Origin: CAWCBG01 sp963793845
Lineage (GTDB): Bacteria; Acidobacteriota; Terriglobia; Terriglobales; Acidobacteriaceae
DNA: 64,000 nt
Assembly: GCA_963793845.1 (NCBI GenBank)
Contig: CAWCBG010000002.1
Span: 62,001 to 126,000 of the forward strand
Direction: 5' to 3'
Under the pieces are notes generated by a model, which was given only the letters and a program-made list of their open reading frames with translations, made no database searches and was not told where the DNA came from. A program made the translations under genes and the position numbers. Each line of letters begins with the position of its first letter. The stretch's first letter is position 1. Shown one piece after another: positions 18,149-25,950 of this stretch.

Positions 18149-18210
18149 CGTCCCGGTTTTTCCGCAGCCTGTATAGCCGTGAGCGAGTTCCCTGCTTGGT
18201 TTCTCCCGGG

Positions 18211-18275
18211 TGTCATCCCGACCGAGGATCGTCGGCCGCAAGCGGACGATCGGAGCGGAGGGACCTACAGTTGCC
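18211..18275. repeat. Half copy of the long palindromic element
   Basis: TGTCATCCCGACCGAGGATC opens the element, an internal hairpin GATCGTCGGCCGC / GCGGACGATC follows, and GGAGGGACCTACAGTT closes the arm. No matching opposite arm was seen downstream, so this is a solo arm. Confidence 0.7.
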
Positions 18276-18410
18276 GCCGCGGTCGAAGCAACCCTATAGC
18301 TCGTACTCAGTTGACTCGCACGCCAGGCAGGAAATCTGATAACTCTCTAGTACAATTTCGCGGCAATGTCAGACGGCTCAGGCGATACGGAAAGTTAGTA
18401 TCTCAGCCGC

Positions 18411-18511
18411 CACCCCTCCCCCCACCCCTATTCCTTAGAATCAGCGGCTTGGCGAAAAAATCCTCGCAAAATATTGAGGCGCTAGGAGTTACAGGTCAAA
18501 ATATTCATTCC
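18411..18511 (+). repeat. Dispersed repeat family B, copy 2
   Basis: Homologous to 8250-8340, same orientation. Shared blocks: CCTCCCCCCACC, CCTATTCCTTAGAATCA, CTTGGC, AAAAAATC, GCAAAAT, TTGAG, and AGG near the end. No coding potential. Confidence 0.75.
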
Positions 18512-18943
18512 ATTGGAGTTGCAGTCGCATAGTTTCCGAGAATCGCAACTGTGCGCAGAGGCCACAGTACCGATTGGTAATCGGAATGACTCGGCGACGA
18601 TTTTCAAAGAACGCGGCTAGCGGCACTCGTTGCGGGTGTCAGCCCGAGGAGGCGGCGGCAAGACACAAGTCACCCCTGACCTCATAACTATCGTTCGCGC
18701 GCGGCCGGACGTAGTCAAGAAAATTCAGCAAGAAAATGAAGGAGTGGTTCCGAAACGGGAATGAGATTTTCGCTCTCACACTTCTCTCGCTTCTCTCTCG
18801 CAGAGGAACCTGTCACCACCGCCCAGCCTCTCTCTGGGCCGGATGGCTTCCCGCACCCGGGAACGGGCGCTCGATAAGGCTCTGTTCTGCTACGGCAAGG
18901 CTCGCAAGTACGCTAGCGTTGCGAAGGCTTGTTGGTTGCCAGG
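18512..18943. other. Spacer with no recognised feature
   Basis: About 430 bases. There is a TCGGAATGACTCGG near 18586 that could be a decayed end of the palindromic element, and a pyrimidine-rich CTCTC run near 18770-18805. No gene supported. Confidence 0.5.
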
Positions 18944-19312
18944 CTAAAAAACCGCGGTAAGGCGGTATTCGCGGGCCACGGGTTCTACGATTCTTACGCG
19001 TCCGTGACCGGGATTGATCTGTTCACGGGTTCGAACCACTCCCGCCCGCTCTAACTTCAGAACGTCTCTGCGCACCGATTTAGGATCGCGCTTCAGCGCG
19101 GCCGCCAGTGCCGTGATTGACGAGGACCTGGTTCGCACTTTCTGCACCAGCCGGAGACGCTCCGCCGTGAGGATCTCGACCATTGCGAGTGGGTCATCGA
19201 ACGTAATGGTGATCTCCGGCTTAATCGCTTCCCGTCGATCCAGCTTGCGCGCCCGCTCCAAGGCCCGCTTCGCGTAGCCTTCAAATCCATCGGTATTGAT
19301 TCTCAACTTCAT
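18944..19312 (-). CDS. Winged-helix DNA-binding protein, probable antitoxin (TumA-like)
   Basis: 122 residues. The middle carries a MarR-like winged helix: SSSITALAAALKRDPKSVRRDVLKLERAGVVRTRE, with the recognition helix around KSVRRDV and a wing at GHGRVRIVEP. The N-terminal 45 residues (EGYAKRALERARKLDR, ITITFDDPLAMVEIL) resemble the dimer part of HVO_A0114-type DNA-binding proteins, which are commonly coded next to TumE toxins. It overlaps the upstream toxin gene by four bases (ATGA), a sign of coupled translation. Confidence 0.75.
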   Translation of the reverse strand: MKLRINTDGFEGYAKRALERARKLDRREAIKPEITITFDDPLAMVEILTAERLRLVQKVRTRSSSITALAAALKRDPKSVRRDVLKLERAGVVRTREQINPGHGRVRIVEPVAREYRLTAVF

Positions 19313-19626
19313 ATCGACTCCTTGTTCTGCCGGAGTTCCCGCACTTCGTCTATAAATCGTTCCAGCAGCCTCTCGTAGCTGATGAAAGCAAACTTCTCCT
19401 CGGCGCCGGCAAAATGCCGATGATGATCGCCATGGCTGTTGTCATAACCCAGCACCCTGCCGTTATCCTCGGGACAAAGCGCGTGATTGATGAAAGCCAG
19501 GTTGTACTTGACGACGACTCCGCGAAAGTCCTGCCATACCTCTTCGCGGATGATTCCTTTTCCCCGAGCACAACGCACTTGGGTAGTTTCGTCCACGACC
19601 TTGCGTAGCCTCGCGGTTCTCTTCAC
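19309..19626 (-). CDS. TumE-type toxin (DUF6516 family)
   Basis: 105 residues from GTG 19626. The frame is open further up to an ATG at 19656, but that ATG lies in the middle of a perfect palindrome and a TATCAT -10-like box lies between the two, so the shorter form is preferred. Recognisable family features are VKYNLAFINHALCPEDNGRVLGYDNSH (in sections: the YNLAFI strand, the NGRVLGYDN strand) followed by GDHHRHFAG, a histidine-rich patch likely to be catalytic or metal binding, and the FERFIDEV-like C-terminal helix. The toxic activity is not established here. It is the first gene of the pair. Confidence 0.72.
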   Translation of the reverse strand: MKRTARLRKVVDETTQVRCARGKGIIREEVWQDFRGVVVKYNLAFINHALCPEDNGRVLGYDNSHGDHHRHFAGAEEKFAFISYERLLERFIDEVRELRQNKESI

Positions 19627-19647
19627 GTGTGAATGATAGCACAGATG

Positions 19648-19662
19648 GGGCTTCATAAGCCC
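19648..19662. promoter_or_regulatory. Palindrome upstream of the TumE-like toxin gene
   Basis: Perfect inverted repeat GGGCTT-CAT-AAGCCC just upstream of a TGTGCTATCAT extended -10-like sequence on the minus strand. It is well placed to be the operator for the winged-helix antitoxin. This role is inferred. Confidence 0.4.
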
Positions 19663-19695
19663 TATCTGCTACCGGACCATAGGAAGGACGCTACG

Positions 19696-20337
19696 TCAGT
19701 GCGGCCGATCCGAGTCGCCTTGCACCCGTGTCTGGTCGGTGATCCAGTTGACCTCCCAGGTTTTGCCGCCGTCCTCGGAATAGGCCTGTTCAAAGTGGGC
19801 CGAGTTGGGAGTGATGTTCGACCAGATAAATCGAACATAGACGGCCCTGCCCTTCCATAGTTCCTGATCGTAAAACTCGCCGCGCCCATCCTTGAATTCG
19901 CCGACCATGGGTATGATCGGTTGGCCAAGAGCGGGGTCCTTACTGTTGGCCCAATAGATGCTCCACTGATGGGTCTGCGGATTGTAGACGCGCAACGACA
20001 GACCCTCAATGTGGCCGGTGGGGCTGTCCGTTTCGAATTCCTCCAGATCGGCGCGACCGTCCCAGACCTTTCGCGTGACCGATGTGCCATCGAATTCGAC
20101 CCAGGTCTTGGAGCCAACCAGGCGATCCTCTAGCCGCGATAGATGAATCTTCCAGCTGCCAATCTCGAAGTCAAAATCGTGCTGTCCATCCCGTAGGGGT
20201 GCAGCCTGAGGAGCGCTTGTCGACGGTGCCGCCGGACTCTGCTGTGCGAGTCCCGAAAGCGGCCGCAGAACAACAAGCAAGCTGCTCAGCATAAGGAAAG
20301 TCCGGAAATACATGGCGATCATCGCGACTTGTTTCAT
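19696..20337 (-). CDS. Secreted DUF1579-like protein
   Basis: 213 residues from ATG 20337, chosen because an AGGAG lies nine bases upstream; the 16-residue longer reading has no ribosome site. A signal peptide (FLMLSSLLVVLRPLSGLAQQ) is followed by a P/S/A linker. The fold signature HDFDFEIGSWKIHLSRLEDRL, then WVEFDGTSVTRKVWDG and LRVYNPQTHQWSIYW, is typical of the DUF1579-type lipocalin-like barrel. The function is unknown. It is probably periplasmic or extracellular. Confidence 0.72.
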   Translation of the reverse strand: MKQVAMIAMYFRTFLMLSSLLVVLRPLSGLAQQSPAAPSTSAPQAAPLRDGQHDFDFEIGSWKIHLSRLEDRLVGSKTWVEFDGTSVTRKVWDGRADLEEFETDSPTGHIEGLSLRVYNPQTHQWSIYWANSKDPALGQPIIPMVGEFKDGRGEFYDQELWKGRAVYVRFIWSNITPNSAHFEQAYSEDGGKTWEVNWITDQTRVQGDSDRPH

Positions 20338-20533
20338 TTTCGTTTCTCCTGCTCTCTGGGGTTGCCGTCCGCTGGACTGGCCCACAAACAGTTTTTAGAC
20401 TTTGGCGCGCGTGAAAGGGGAGCGATAGAGGTGCTTCGATTCCGACGGCGAACGACGCGCCGCCTGCGCTCAGCATGACAGCGAAACCATTGGAGTATCC
20501 TGTCGGCGAGAGCGTTACTGGAGCGAGCTGCCT

Positions 20534-21448
20534 ATGCCCTTCACGACACGAAGAAGTTTCCTGCAATCCGCTTCTGCCACGCTGCTGTATGGAGCGGCTT
20601 TTTTGAAGAGTGGTCGATTATTGGCGTCGCCATTCGGACTTCCCGTCGGACTCCAGCTTTACTCCGTTCGGGAGATGCTTGCCACCAACTACGAAGGTAC
20701 GCTCAAGCAGTTGGCCACCATCGGATATCAGGAAGTGGAGGCGGCGGGCTTCTATGGCAAAACCGCGCAGCAGGTGAAGCAGGCGATGCAGGCGGCGGCC
20801 CTGCATTGCGTGAGTGCGCATTATTCCTTAAACGACCTGAATCCCAACCTTGAGAAGACCATTGAGTTCGGCCACGAGCTGGGATTGAGCTATCTCATCT
20901 GCTCGTTCCCCGGCTTCAAGGATCCTTCGCGTGTCAAAGACAAGTCTTACCAGGGGCAGGTCAAGGCGTTTCAGATCGATGACTATCGCTGGAATGCGGA
21001 GCAGTTCAACCGCATCGGGCAGAAGGTCAAAGATGCCGGAATGCAGTTCGGCTATCACAACCACACGATGGAGTTTCACGCGCAGAACGGCATCGTGCCC
21101 TTCGACGAGCTGCTTCGCCTGACCGATCCTGCGCTGGTGACGATCGAAATGGATTGCGGCTGGGTGAAGGTTGGCGGCGCGAATCCAGCGGACTTACTGC
21201 GGCGCTATCCGTCGCGCATTTCCATGTTGCACGTGAAGGACTTCAAGCCTGTCGACAAATCGGCTTCAGCGGAGGGGCCGCCACCCGCCGCCCAACTTGG
21301 TCAGGGCACCATCGATTATCGAGCCATCTTTGAGGCAGCGAAGAAAGGCAGCATCAAGCATTACTTCGTCGAGCAGGAAGGCTACGACATTCCTCCCATG
21401 CAGGCGCTCAAGATCGATGCCGAGTACATGAAGAACCTTGAGGTGTGA
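20534..21448 (+). CDS. Sugar phosphate isomerase/epimerase, Tat-exported TIM barrel
   Basis: 304 residues. The N terminus TTRRSFLQSASATLL is a Tat signal (RRSFLQ). The rest is an AP-endonuclease-2-type TIM barrel: GLQLYSVREML, GYQEVEAAGF, AHYSLNDL, GYHNHTMEF with metal-ligand histidines, IEMDCGWVKVGG, MLHVKDFKP and FVEQEGYD. The metal-binding E, D, H and E positions are present. Relatives act on sugars such as inosose or hydroxypyruvate in periplasmic or cytoplasmic catabolism. The substrate cannot be told from sequence. It ends 45 bases before an insertion sequence. Confidence 0.87.
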   Translation: MPFTTRRSFLQSASATLLYGAAFLKSGRLLASPFGLPVGLQLYSVREMLATNYEGTLKQLATIGYQEVEAAGFYGKTAQQVKQAMQAAALHCVSAHYSLNDLNPNLEKTIEFGHELGLSYLICSFPGFKDPSRVKDKSYQGQVKAFQIDDYRWNAEQFNRIGQKVKDAGMQFGYHNHTMEFHAQNGIVPFDELLRLTDPALVTIEMDCGWVKVGGANPADLLRRYPSRISMLHVKDFKPVDKSASAEGPPPAAQLGQGTIDYRAIFEAAKKGSIKHYFVEQEGYDIPPMQALKIDAEYMKNLEV

Positions 21449-21495
21449 GGAGTGCGGCGCACCCTACTAACTCCCAAGGAGGTGTCATCCCGTCT

Positions 21496-21724
21496 ATAAC
21501 AACGACGGCGGTGTCAAGAGTGAAGAACGGCGCGGGCGTCTGGGGTTGAAGACCAGCGCCATTTCGCTCTCCTGGATACGGGCCCTTTGCATAAGACCAA
21601 GACTCGCGCGTCTACTGGAATCAGCGGTGGCAGCTCAGCTCCACCACCCATCTATTCGGTCTCGTACGGCGACCATGATTCGGTTTCGAGCTCCCAGACT
21701 CTCTCTGGGAGGCAGGGCGCCCAC
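21496..21724 (-). ncRNA. Candidate bridge RNA region of the IS element
   Basis: Non-coding segment between the transposase stop and the right-hand inverted repeat. It contains three stem-loops: 21535-21560 (GGCG..TGG / ACCA..GCC), 21626-21645 (GGTGG with a ten-base loop and CCACC) and 21691-21711 (CTCCCAG with a seven-base loop and CTGGGAG). IS1111 members carry their bridge RNA in this position. A competing CCAG/CTGG stem (21553-21575) exposes TTTCGCT, close to the CTTCGCT of the target arm. Exact ends and guide loops are not determined. Confidence 0.5.
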
Positions 21725-22768
21725 TCAAGCGACCGGTTTCTCGCCAGCCACCACAGGATGACTCGGGCTACCCTGCGTGCGAGCGGCGGCTTTCGACTGT
21801 TCGTTCTTCCACATCCAGTACAGTCGCACCGCCAGTTTGCGCGCTACCATCACCTTGGCCACCGCCGAATGCTTGCGGTGCTTCAGCCGCTGATACGCGC
21901 GCCTCAACTCTGGGACCAGGCGCGCCGCGCTCTGTCCCGCTTCCACCAACAAACTGCGCAGCAAGCGGTTGCCTTGCTTGCTGATCCGACCCAACCGTTG
22001 CCGGCCTCCGCTGGAATGTTCCGCCGGATTCAGTCCCACATAGCTGACCAGCTGTCGGCTGTGGGGGAAGCGCGTGATATCGCCGATGGTCAGCGCGTAC
22101 GCCAGGCTGGTGATGGGGCCAACGCCGGGATGGCGGCGCAGCAGACGCGCCACCGCATCTTTCTCCGCTGCCTGCTGTGCCGCCTGGTCCAGCTCGCCGA
22201 TTCGGCGATCCAGATCGTCCAGCAACTCCAGATCGTCCTGACGGCGACGCGCCGTCCAGCCTTGCAGCGGCAACTGCTCCAGCAACTCACGTCCCGCCCC
22301 GGTCCACAGCTTCGATTTGCGCTGCACCCCCTGATTCAGCGCCAGATGCTGCAACTGATTCTTCACCTGGGCTCGCATCCCTACCAGCTTGTGGCGATGC
22401 AACAGCAATTGCCGTACGTCGCGCTGCTCCACCGTGGGCACCCACAGCTGCGGAAATCGACCGTCCAGCAGCAGTTGCAGTAACAGCTCGGCATCGCGCC
22501 GGTCCGTCTTCTGCTTGCGCGTCTCCAGGGCTCGGATCTTGGCCGCATCGCCCAGCCGCAGCTCGTGGCCCAGCGACGCCAGCAGTTGCTCGAACCACAG
22601 CGTGTTGCCGCAGGCTTCCATGCCCACGATGACCTTGCCCTCCAGCCCGCCGTAGAACGCGATGGCTTCGCTACGGGTCAGCCGCTTCTGTGTGTGCTCG
22701 CCGGTTTCTGTATCGACCATGGCAATTTGTTGGAAACTCGGATGGAAATCACAGCCTATAATCTTCAT
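21725..22768 (-). CDS. IS110-family DEDD transposase
   Basis: 347 residues. The N-terminal RuvC-like domain has the DEDD set: Asp7 (IGCDFHP), Glu51 (GMEACG), Asp89 and Asp92 (KTDRRDAE). The C-terminal transposase_20 domain contains PGVGPITSLAYAL and YVGLNPAEHSSGGRQRLGRISKQGN, whose serine after the H is the nucleophile used in recombination. The frame is complete and looks active. Only 79 bases separate its start from the nearer inverted repeat, against 229 bases on the downstream side, the layout of the IS1111 subgroup. Confidence 0.95.
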   Translation of the reverse strand: MKIIGCDFHPSFQQIAMVDTETGEHTQKRLTRSEAIAFYGGLEGKVIVGMEACGNTLWFEQLLASLGHELRLGDAAKIRALETRKQKTDRRDAELLLQLLLDGRFPQLWVPTVEQRDVRQLLLHRHKLVGMRAQVKNQLQHLALNQGVQRKSKLWTGAGRELLEQLPLQGWTARRRQDDLELLDDLDRRIGELDQAAQQAAEKDAVARLLRRHPGVGPITSLAYALTIGDITRFPHSRQLVSYVGLNPAEHSSGGRQRLGRISKQGNRLLRSLLVEAGQSAARLVPELRRAYQRLKHRKHSAVAKVMVARKLAVRLYWMWKNEQSKAAARTQGSPSHPVVAGEKPVA

Positions 22769-22854
22769 GACGGCTCCTTCTTTCTCCGAGTCTTGGTCTT
22801 TTGCAAACTCAAGCTTACTCGGCTGATGGTGGAGCCGTCGTTGTTATCCAATCA

Positions 22855-23027
22855 AGCGCAGCGAAGCGAAGCCGAGGGATCTGCATTGTGTTTGCGGTGC
22901 GGAGCTGCTTGGTTGGGGGGAGTTTGCAGCACTGCCGGCAAACTGCGGGTCCCCCTCGACTGCGCTCGGGGCTGGCTCTCCGCTACGCTCGTTCGCTGCC
23001 GCGAACTCGCTTCGGTCGGGATGACAC
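22855..23027. repeat. Long palindromic element, interrupted by the IS
   Basis: The first 11 bases of this element are at 21482-21492 (GTGTCATCCCG). The rest runs from AGCGCAGCGAAG to TCGGTCGGGATGACAC at 23027. Arms: GAGGGATCTGCA near the left and TGCGGGTCCCCCTCG toward the right, with a terminal GTCATCCCGA / TCGGGATGAC pair. Without the IS the element is about 184 bases. Confidence 0.85.
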
Positions 23028-23106
23028 TCAAAGAGGTCTCCGGCACTAAAGGCCGACTCTTCCAGCATTGCGTATTGCAAGCGTTATGCGGACACAGGCC
23101 CTCCCT

Positions 23107-23682
23107 TCAGGCCCGCCCGGCAAACTCGCTCGTCTCGGTCAATACTTTGACCTTCTCGCCTTCTTTGATAAACAGGGGAACGCGGATTTCCAGACCCGTT
23201 TCCAGCCTGGCCAGCTTGGTCACCGTGCCGCTCGAGGAGTCCCCGCGTGCGCCAGGTTCAGCATAGGTAATGTCCAACTCAACCTGCGCGGGCAGCTGTA
23301 GACCGATGGGGTTGCCGTTGTATTTGTGCAACTGGATCACCGCGCCCTCGACCAGGAAGTCCAGGGCGTTGCCGATCATCTGCTCAGTCAGAGTGAGGGT
23401 CTCGTAGGTTTCCTGATCGAGGAAGTGAGAACCGTCGCGATCGCTGTACAGATAAGAGGCTGGACCGATCTGGAGATCGGGCTCTTTGAACTTATCGCTC
23501 GCCTTGAAGGTCTTCTCGAAGACCGCGCTGGTGAGCAGGTTGCGCATCTTCAGGCGGACCAGCGTTTGCGCGCCGCGAGCGGTTGGCGTCGACACCTCGG
23601 CTTCGAGGCAGCAGAACGGGGTGTTTTCAAATTCAAAGAACGTCTTGCGCTTGACGTCGATCGCGTCAATCAGTGCGGCCAT
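23107..23682 (-). CDS. efp: Elongation factor P family protein
   Basis: 191 residues from ATG 23682, five bases after AGAGGA. EF-P relieves ribosomes stalled on polyproline. The three-domain order is present: N-terminal KOW-like domain (KTFFEFENTPFCCLEAE...RLKMRNLLT), the middle OB domain (ASYLYSDRDGSHFLDQETYETL, in parts) and the C-terminal OB with PIGLQLPAQVELDI, ETGLEIRVPLFIKEGEKVKV. The tip loop, normally PGKGGA with the modified lysine, reads PTARGA: the lysine is absent and an arginine sits next to it. This may be a paralogue that works without lysine modification or with a different one. Confidence 0.82.
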   Translation of the reverse strand: MAALIDAIDVKRKTFFEFENTPFCCLEAEVSTPTARGAQTLVRLKMRNLLTSAVFEKTFKASDKFKEPDLQIGPASYLYSDRDGSHFLDQETYETLTLTEQMIGNALDFLVEGAVIQLHKYNGNPIGLQLPAQVELDITYAEPGARGDSSSGTVTKLARLETGLEIRVPLFIKEGEKVKVLTETSEFAGRA

Positions 23683-23800
23683 TGCTTCCTCTGAGGGAGG
23701 GTTGGCCTTGAGCGTCTCAAACGAACCCGATCCCAAACTTCTGTTTCATTATAAGGGGCTGGTGATTGTTGTCTCTCTGACGGGCCCCTACCCAAGAGAG

Positions 23801-23961
23801 GTGATCCCGAGCGGAGCGAAGCGGAGCCGAGAGACCTGTAGTTTGTACGCAGTGCAGTAGTGCCGGGTCAGCAGCGCGAAGTGTCCAGCGCCACCGGCAA
23901 ACTGCAGGTCCCTCCACTGCGCTCATTCGCCCTCGCGAACTCGCTTCGGTCGGGATGACAC
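23801..23961. repeat. Long palindromic element
   Basis: Starts GTGATCCCGAGCGGAGCG, has GAGAGACCTGTAGTTTG on the left arm and CAAACTGCAGGTCCCTCC on the right arm, and ends TCGGTCGGGATGACAC. Immediately after it, 23969-23998 is a perfect tandem pair of the 15-mer AGATAGTGCATTTGC. Confidence 0.85.
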
Positions 23962-24012
23962 TGCAAATAGATAGTGCATTTGCAGATAGTGCATTTGCCC
24001 TGGCGCCATCGA

Positions 24013-24354
24013 CTACTCTGTGCCGGGGCTCGCGGGCGGGCCAAAGCCGCAGCCTGAGCGCATGCCCTGGCGGAACCTTTCGCGCTCCTCGGGCGTCATG
24101 CCTTGCCAGCGCTCGGCCATGCGGCGGCCGGAATAGGAGCGACGCCAGCCGCGGCCGCTCACGCCGCCAAAGAGGATACGGCACAATGCCAGCAGCGCGA
24201 CCGCCTGCCAGAAGGTAATCAGGCGCCAGCCGAAGAGCATCGGCAACAGCCAATTCCACAGATACATCACGATGCCGCCACCGATGGCGATAAACAGCGC
24301 AATGCCCGCAATCGCCGCCGGAGCAATCCAAAGTAGTCTCTTTTTCCTGTTCAT
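24013..24354 (-). CDS. Small membrane protein coupled to an ECF sigma factor
   Basis: 113 residues from ATG 24354, ten bases after the sigma-factor stop. Two membrane helices (LLWIAPAAIAGIALFIAIGG and ITFWQAVALLALCRILFGG) are joined by a short WNWLLPMLFGW turn. The tail has GMTPEERERFRQGMRSGCGFG, a charged segment like those of periplasmic metal-response proteins. It might regulate the sigma factor, but it lacks a zinc-binding anti-sigma domain, so that role is inferred from the position only. Confidence 0.75.
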   Translation of the reverse strand: MNRKKRLLWIAPAAIAGIALFIAIGGGIVMYLWNWLLPMLFGWRLITFWQAVALLALCRILFGGVSGRGWRRSYSGRRMAERWQGMTPEERERFRQGMRSGCGFGPPASPGTE

Positions 24355-24364
24355 GTTCGATCCC

Positions 24365-24949
24365 TCATGCTTTCGTAAACTCGTCGTAAATGCTTTGCAG
24401 CCGTTCGCGCAGATACAACACCGCATAGCGTTTGCGCGAGAGCAGCGTGTTCACGCTCACGCCGGACTCGGCGGCCATCTCCTTGAAGCTGCGGCCTTCG
24501 ATCTCGTGTCCAACGAATACTTCTCGCTGCTCCGCGGGTAGCTCGTCGAGTGCAAACTCGAGTTCGTCGAGCAGCACGCCGCGGGCGTAGATCGCATCGG
24601 GACCGGCATCGGGCGAAGGCAGCAGGTCTTCCAGGTGCAGCAACTCTTCGTCGTCCGTGGCCACGGCGGCATCGCTGAAGCTCTCCGGCTTCTTCTTGCG
24701 GAAGAGGTCGGTGATGCGGTTGCGCGCGACCCGAAAGAGCCAGCCAGTAACGTGCTCGATCGGCATCAGCAGGCGATTGGCTTCCACCAGCTCGTAGAAG
24801 ACTTCCTGCAGGATGTCTTCGGCATCGAGCGGGTCTGGCACACGCCGGCGAATGAAGTTGCGCAGGCGGGACTGCTCCCGCTTGACCACCTCGGAGATCC
24901 GCCGGTCCTGTTCGAGGCTCATCCGCTCCAGGCTAGCCGCATCCTTCAT
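24365..24949 (-). CDS. ECF-type RNA polymerase sigma factor
   Basis: 194 residues. Region 2: LRNFIRRRVPDPLDAEDILQEVFYELVE, where DAEDILQEVF is the core-binding and -10 melting signature. It is followed by GWLFRVARNRITDLFRKKK. Region 4: ALDELPAEQREVFVGHEIEGRSFKEMAAESGVSVNTLLSRKRYAV, the helix-turn-helix that reads the -35. A negatively charged linker (ATDDEELLHLEDLLPSPDAG) lies between. The downstream membrane gene is probably in the same operon. Target genes are unknown. Confidence 0.93.
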   Translation of the reverse strand: MKDAASLERMSLEQDRRISEVVKREQSRLRNFIRRRVPDPLDAEDILQEVFYELVEANRLLMPIEHVTGWLFRVARNRITDLFRKKKPESFSDAAVATDDEELLHLEDLLPSPDAGPDAIYARGVLLDELEFALDELPAEQREVFVGHEIEGRSFKEMAAESGVSVNTLLSRKRYAVLYLRERLQSIYDEFTKA

Positions 24950-25083
24950 CTACGGATGTAGACGAATTAGGGGGTGCGGATATTGTAGAGGGTGCAAAAC
25001 AGGGGTAAGCGAAGCCTCTGCCCGAGGGCATGGGTGAGGAAGCCCGGTCGGCGCGGCATCGAGAATGCAGGACCCCAGTCCGG

Positions 25084-25950
25084 CTATTCGGCGGGGATAA
25101 CTCCAAAATCGAACACTTTATTCGCTGCCGCGGCGCCGGGCGCGTAAGCGCTTCCGGCCTGGGCGCTCAGGAAGCAGTACTCACCCGGGTGAAGCGGCGC
25201 ATTCGGCGAGACCTTGTACACTCCCGGACGCAGCTTGGTGAAGGTGAAGGCAACGCTCGAATTGTCCTGCGTGCCGGACTGTGAGCCGAAGGCATTGGCC
25301 TGCATGACGGTGGTTTCGCGCGAGTCTTTCTTAACATCGAAGCGCAACAGAGTGTACTCATTCGGCGTGCTTGTGCCAGAGGAGGCGTGGCTCAGTCCGG
25401 CTCCTTTTTCTTCGAAGTAGAAATAGAAGACCGCGTCCGGATCGACCGTGGCTACCGCTGCATGCGGCGAGCGGACAACCGCTTTCCACTTTACTTTCGC
25501 AATCCCGTACGTCATCGCGGACTGGAACACGCCTCCCGACTTGCCCTGAGAATAGACGGTGGGTTCGAGTTCCGTGAGCTTCATCTTGCCGCCACTGGTC
25601 TTGTAATACATGTAGATACCGGCATCATGATCGACCATAGGATCGTTGGGATCGCCGGTGTTGGCGGCGGCCGCCGTCGGCGCGGGCGCACTGCTGCTGG
25701 TGCTGGTCATCATCACCTTAATGACGCTCGCCGGCACGCCAGCTTTATTCAGCGCAACCAACCCGTCAGTGGAGACGTCAAAGTTGGTTTTGCTGGTTTG
25801 CACCTTGGTGATAATGATGTCTTCCGGCAGTTTGTCCTTGACCATCTCGATGACGGACTGATTCGTCAAGACTGCCGGAGCCGATTGAGCGAAGGCAGCG
25901 ATGGTGCCAAACAAGATAAACAGAAGCGGCAAGCAATAAAATCGTCGCAT
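25084..25950 (-). CDS. Secreted protein with N-terminal acidobacterial-type helical domain
   Basis: 288 residues from ATG 25950, with GAAGAGAG upstream. A signal peptide ends at FAQSAPA. The next 60 residues (LTNQSVIEMVKDKLPEDIIITKVQ, then FDVSTDGLVALNKAGVPASVIKVMM) form a compact helical repeat seen in many proteins of this phylum: a V-I-x-M-V...I-I-x-K-I pattern followed by a L-x-x-L-x-x-A-G-V. A proline/alanine linker leads into a beta-rich C-terminal domain of unknown role. I do not recognise a catalytic motif. Confidence 0.7.
   Translation of the reverse strand: MRRFYCLPLLFILFGTIAAFAQSAPAVLTNQSVIEMVKDKLPEDIIITKVQTSKTNFDVSTDGLVALNKAGVPASVIKVMMTSTSSSAPAPTAAAANTGDPNDPMVDHDAGIYMYYKTSGGKMKLTELEPTVYSQGKSGGVFQSAMTYGIAKVKWKAVVRSPHAAVATVDPDAVFYFYFEEKGAGLSHASSGTSTPNEYTLLRFDVKKDSRETTVMQANAFGSQSGTQDNSSVAFTFTKLRPGVYKVSPNAPLHPGEYCFLSAQAGSAYAPGAAAANKVFDFGVIPAE

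Larger units (their letters stand above)
21493..22854 (-). mobile_element. IS110 family element, IS1111-like, inserted in a palindromic repeat
   Basis: The transposase is flanked by a perfect 14-base inverted repeat, ATAACAACGACGGC at 21496-21509 and its complement at 22834-22847. Between the repeat and host DNA there are 3 bases (TCT) on one side and 7 bases (CCAATCA) on the other. IS1111-type elements are known for subterminal repeats with this 7/3 asymmetry. With these limits the element is 1362 bases, and the host sequence reads GTGTCATCCCG before and AGCGCAGCGAAG after, restoring an intact arm of the local palindromic element with no target duplication. No second copy lies in the window. 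Confidence 0.85.

Noticed and set aside
19020..19060. GGGTTCGAACCAC, resembling a tRNA T-loop
   Set aside because: It lies inside the winged-helix coding sequence, and no acceptor or anticodon arms can be formed.
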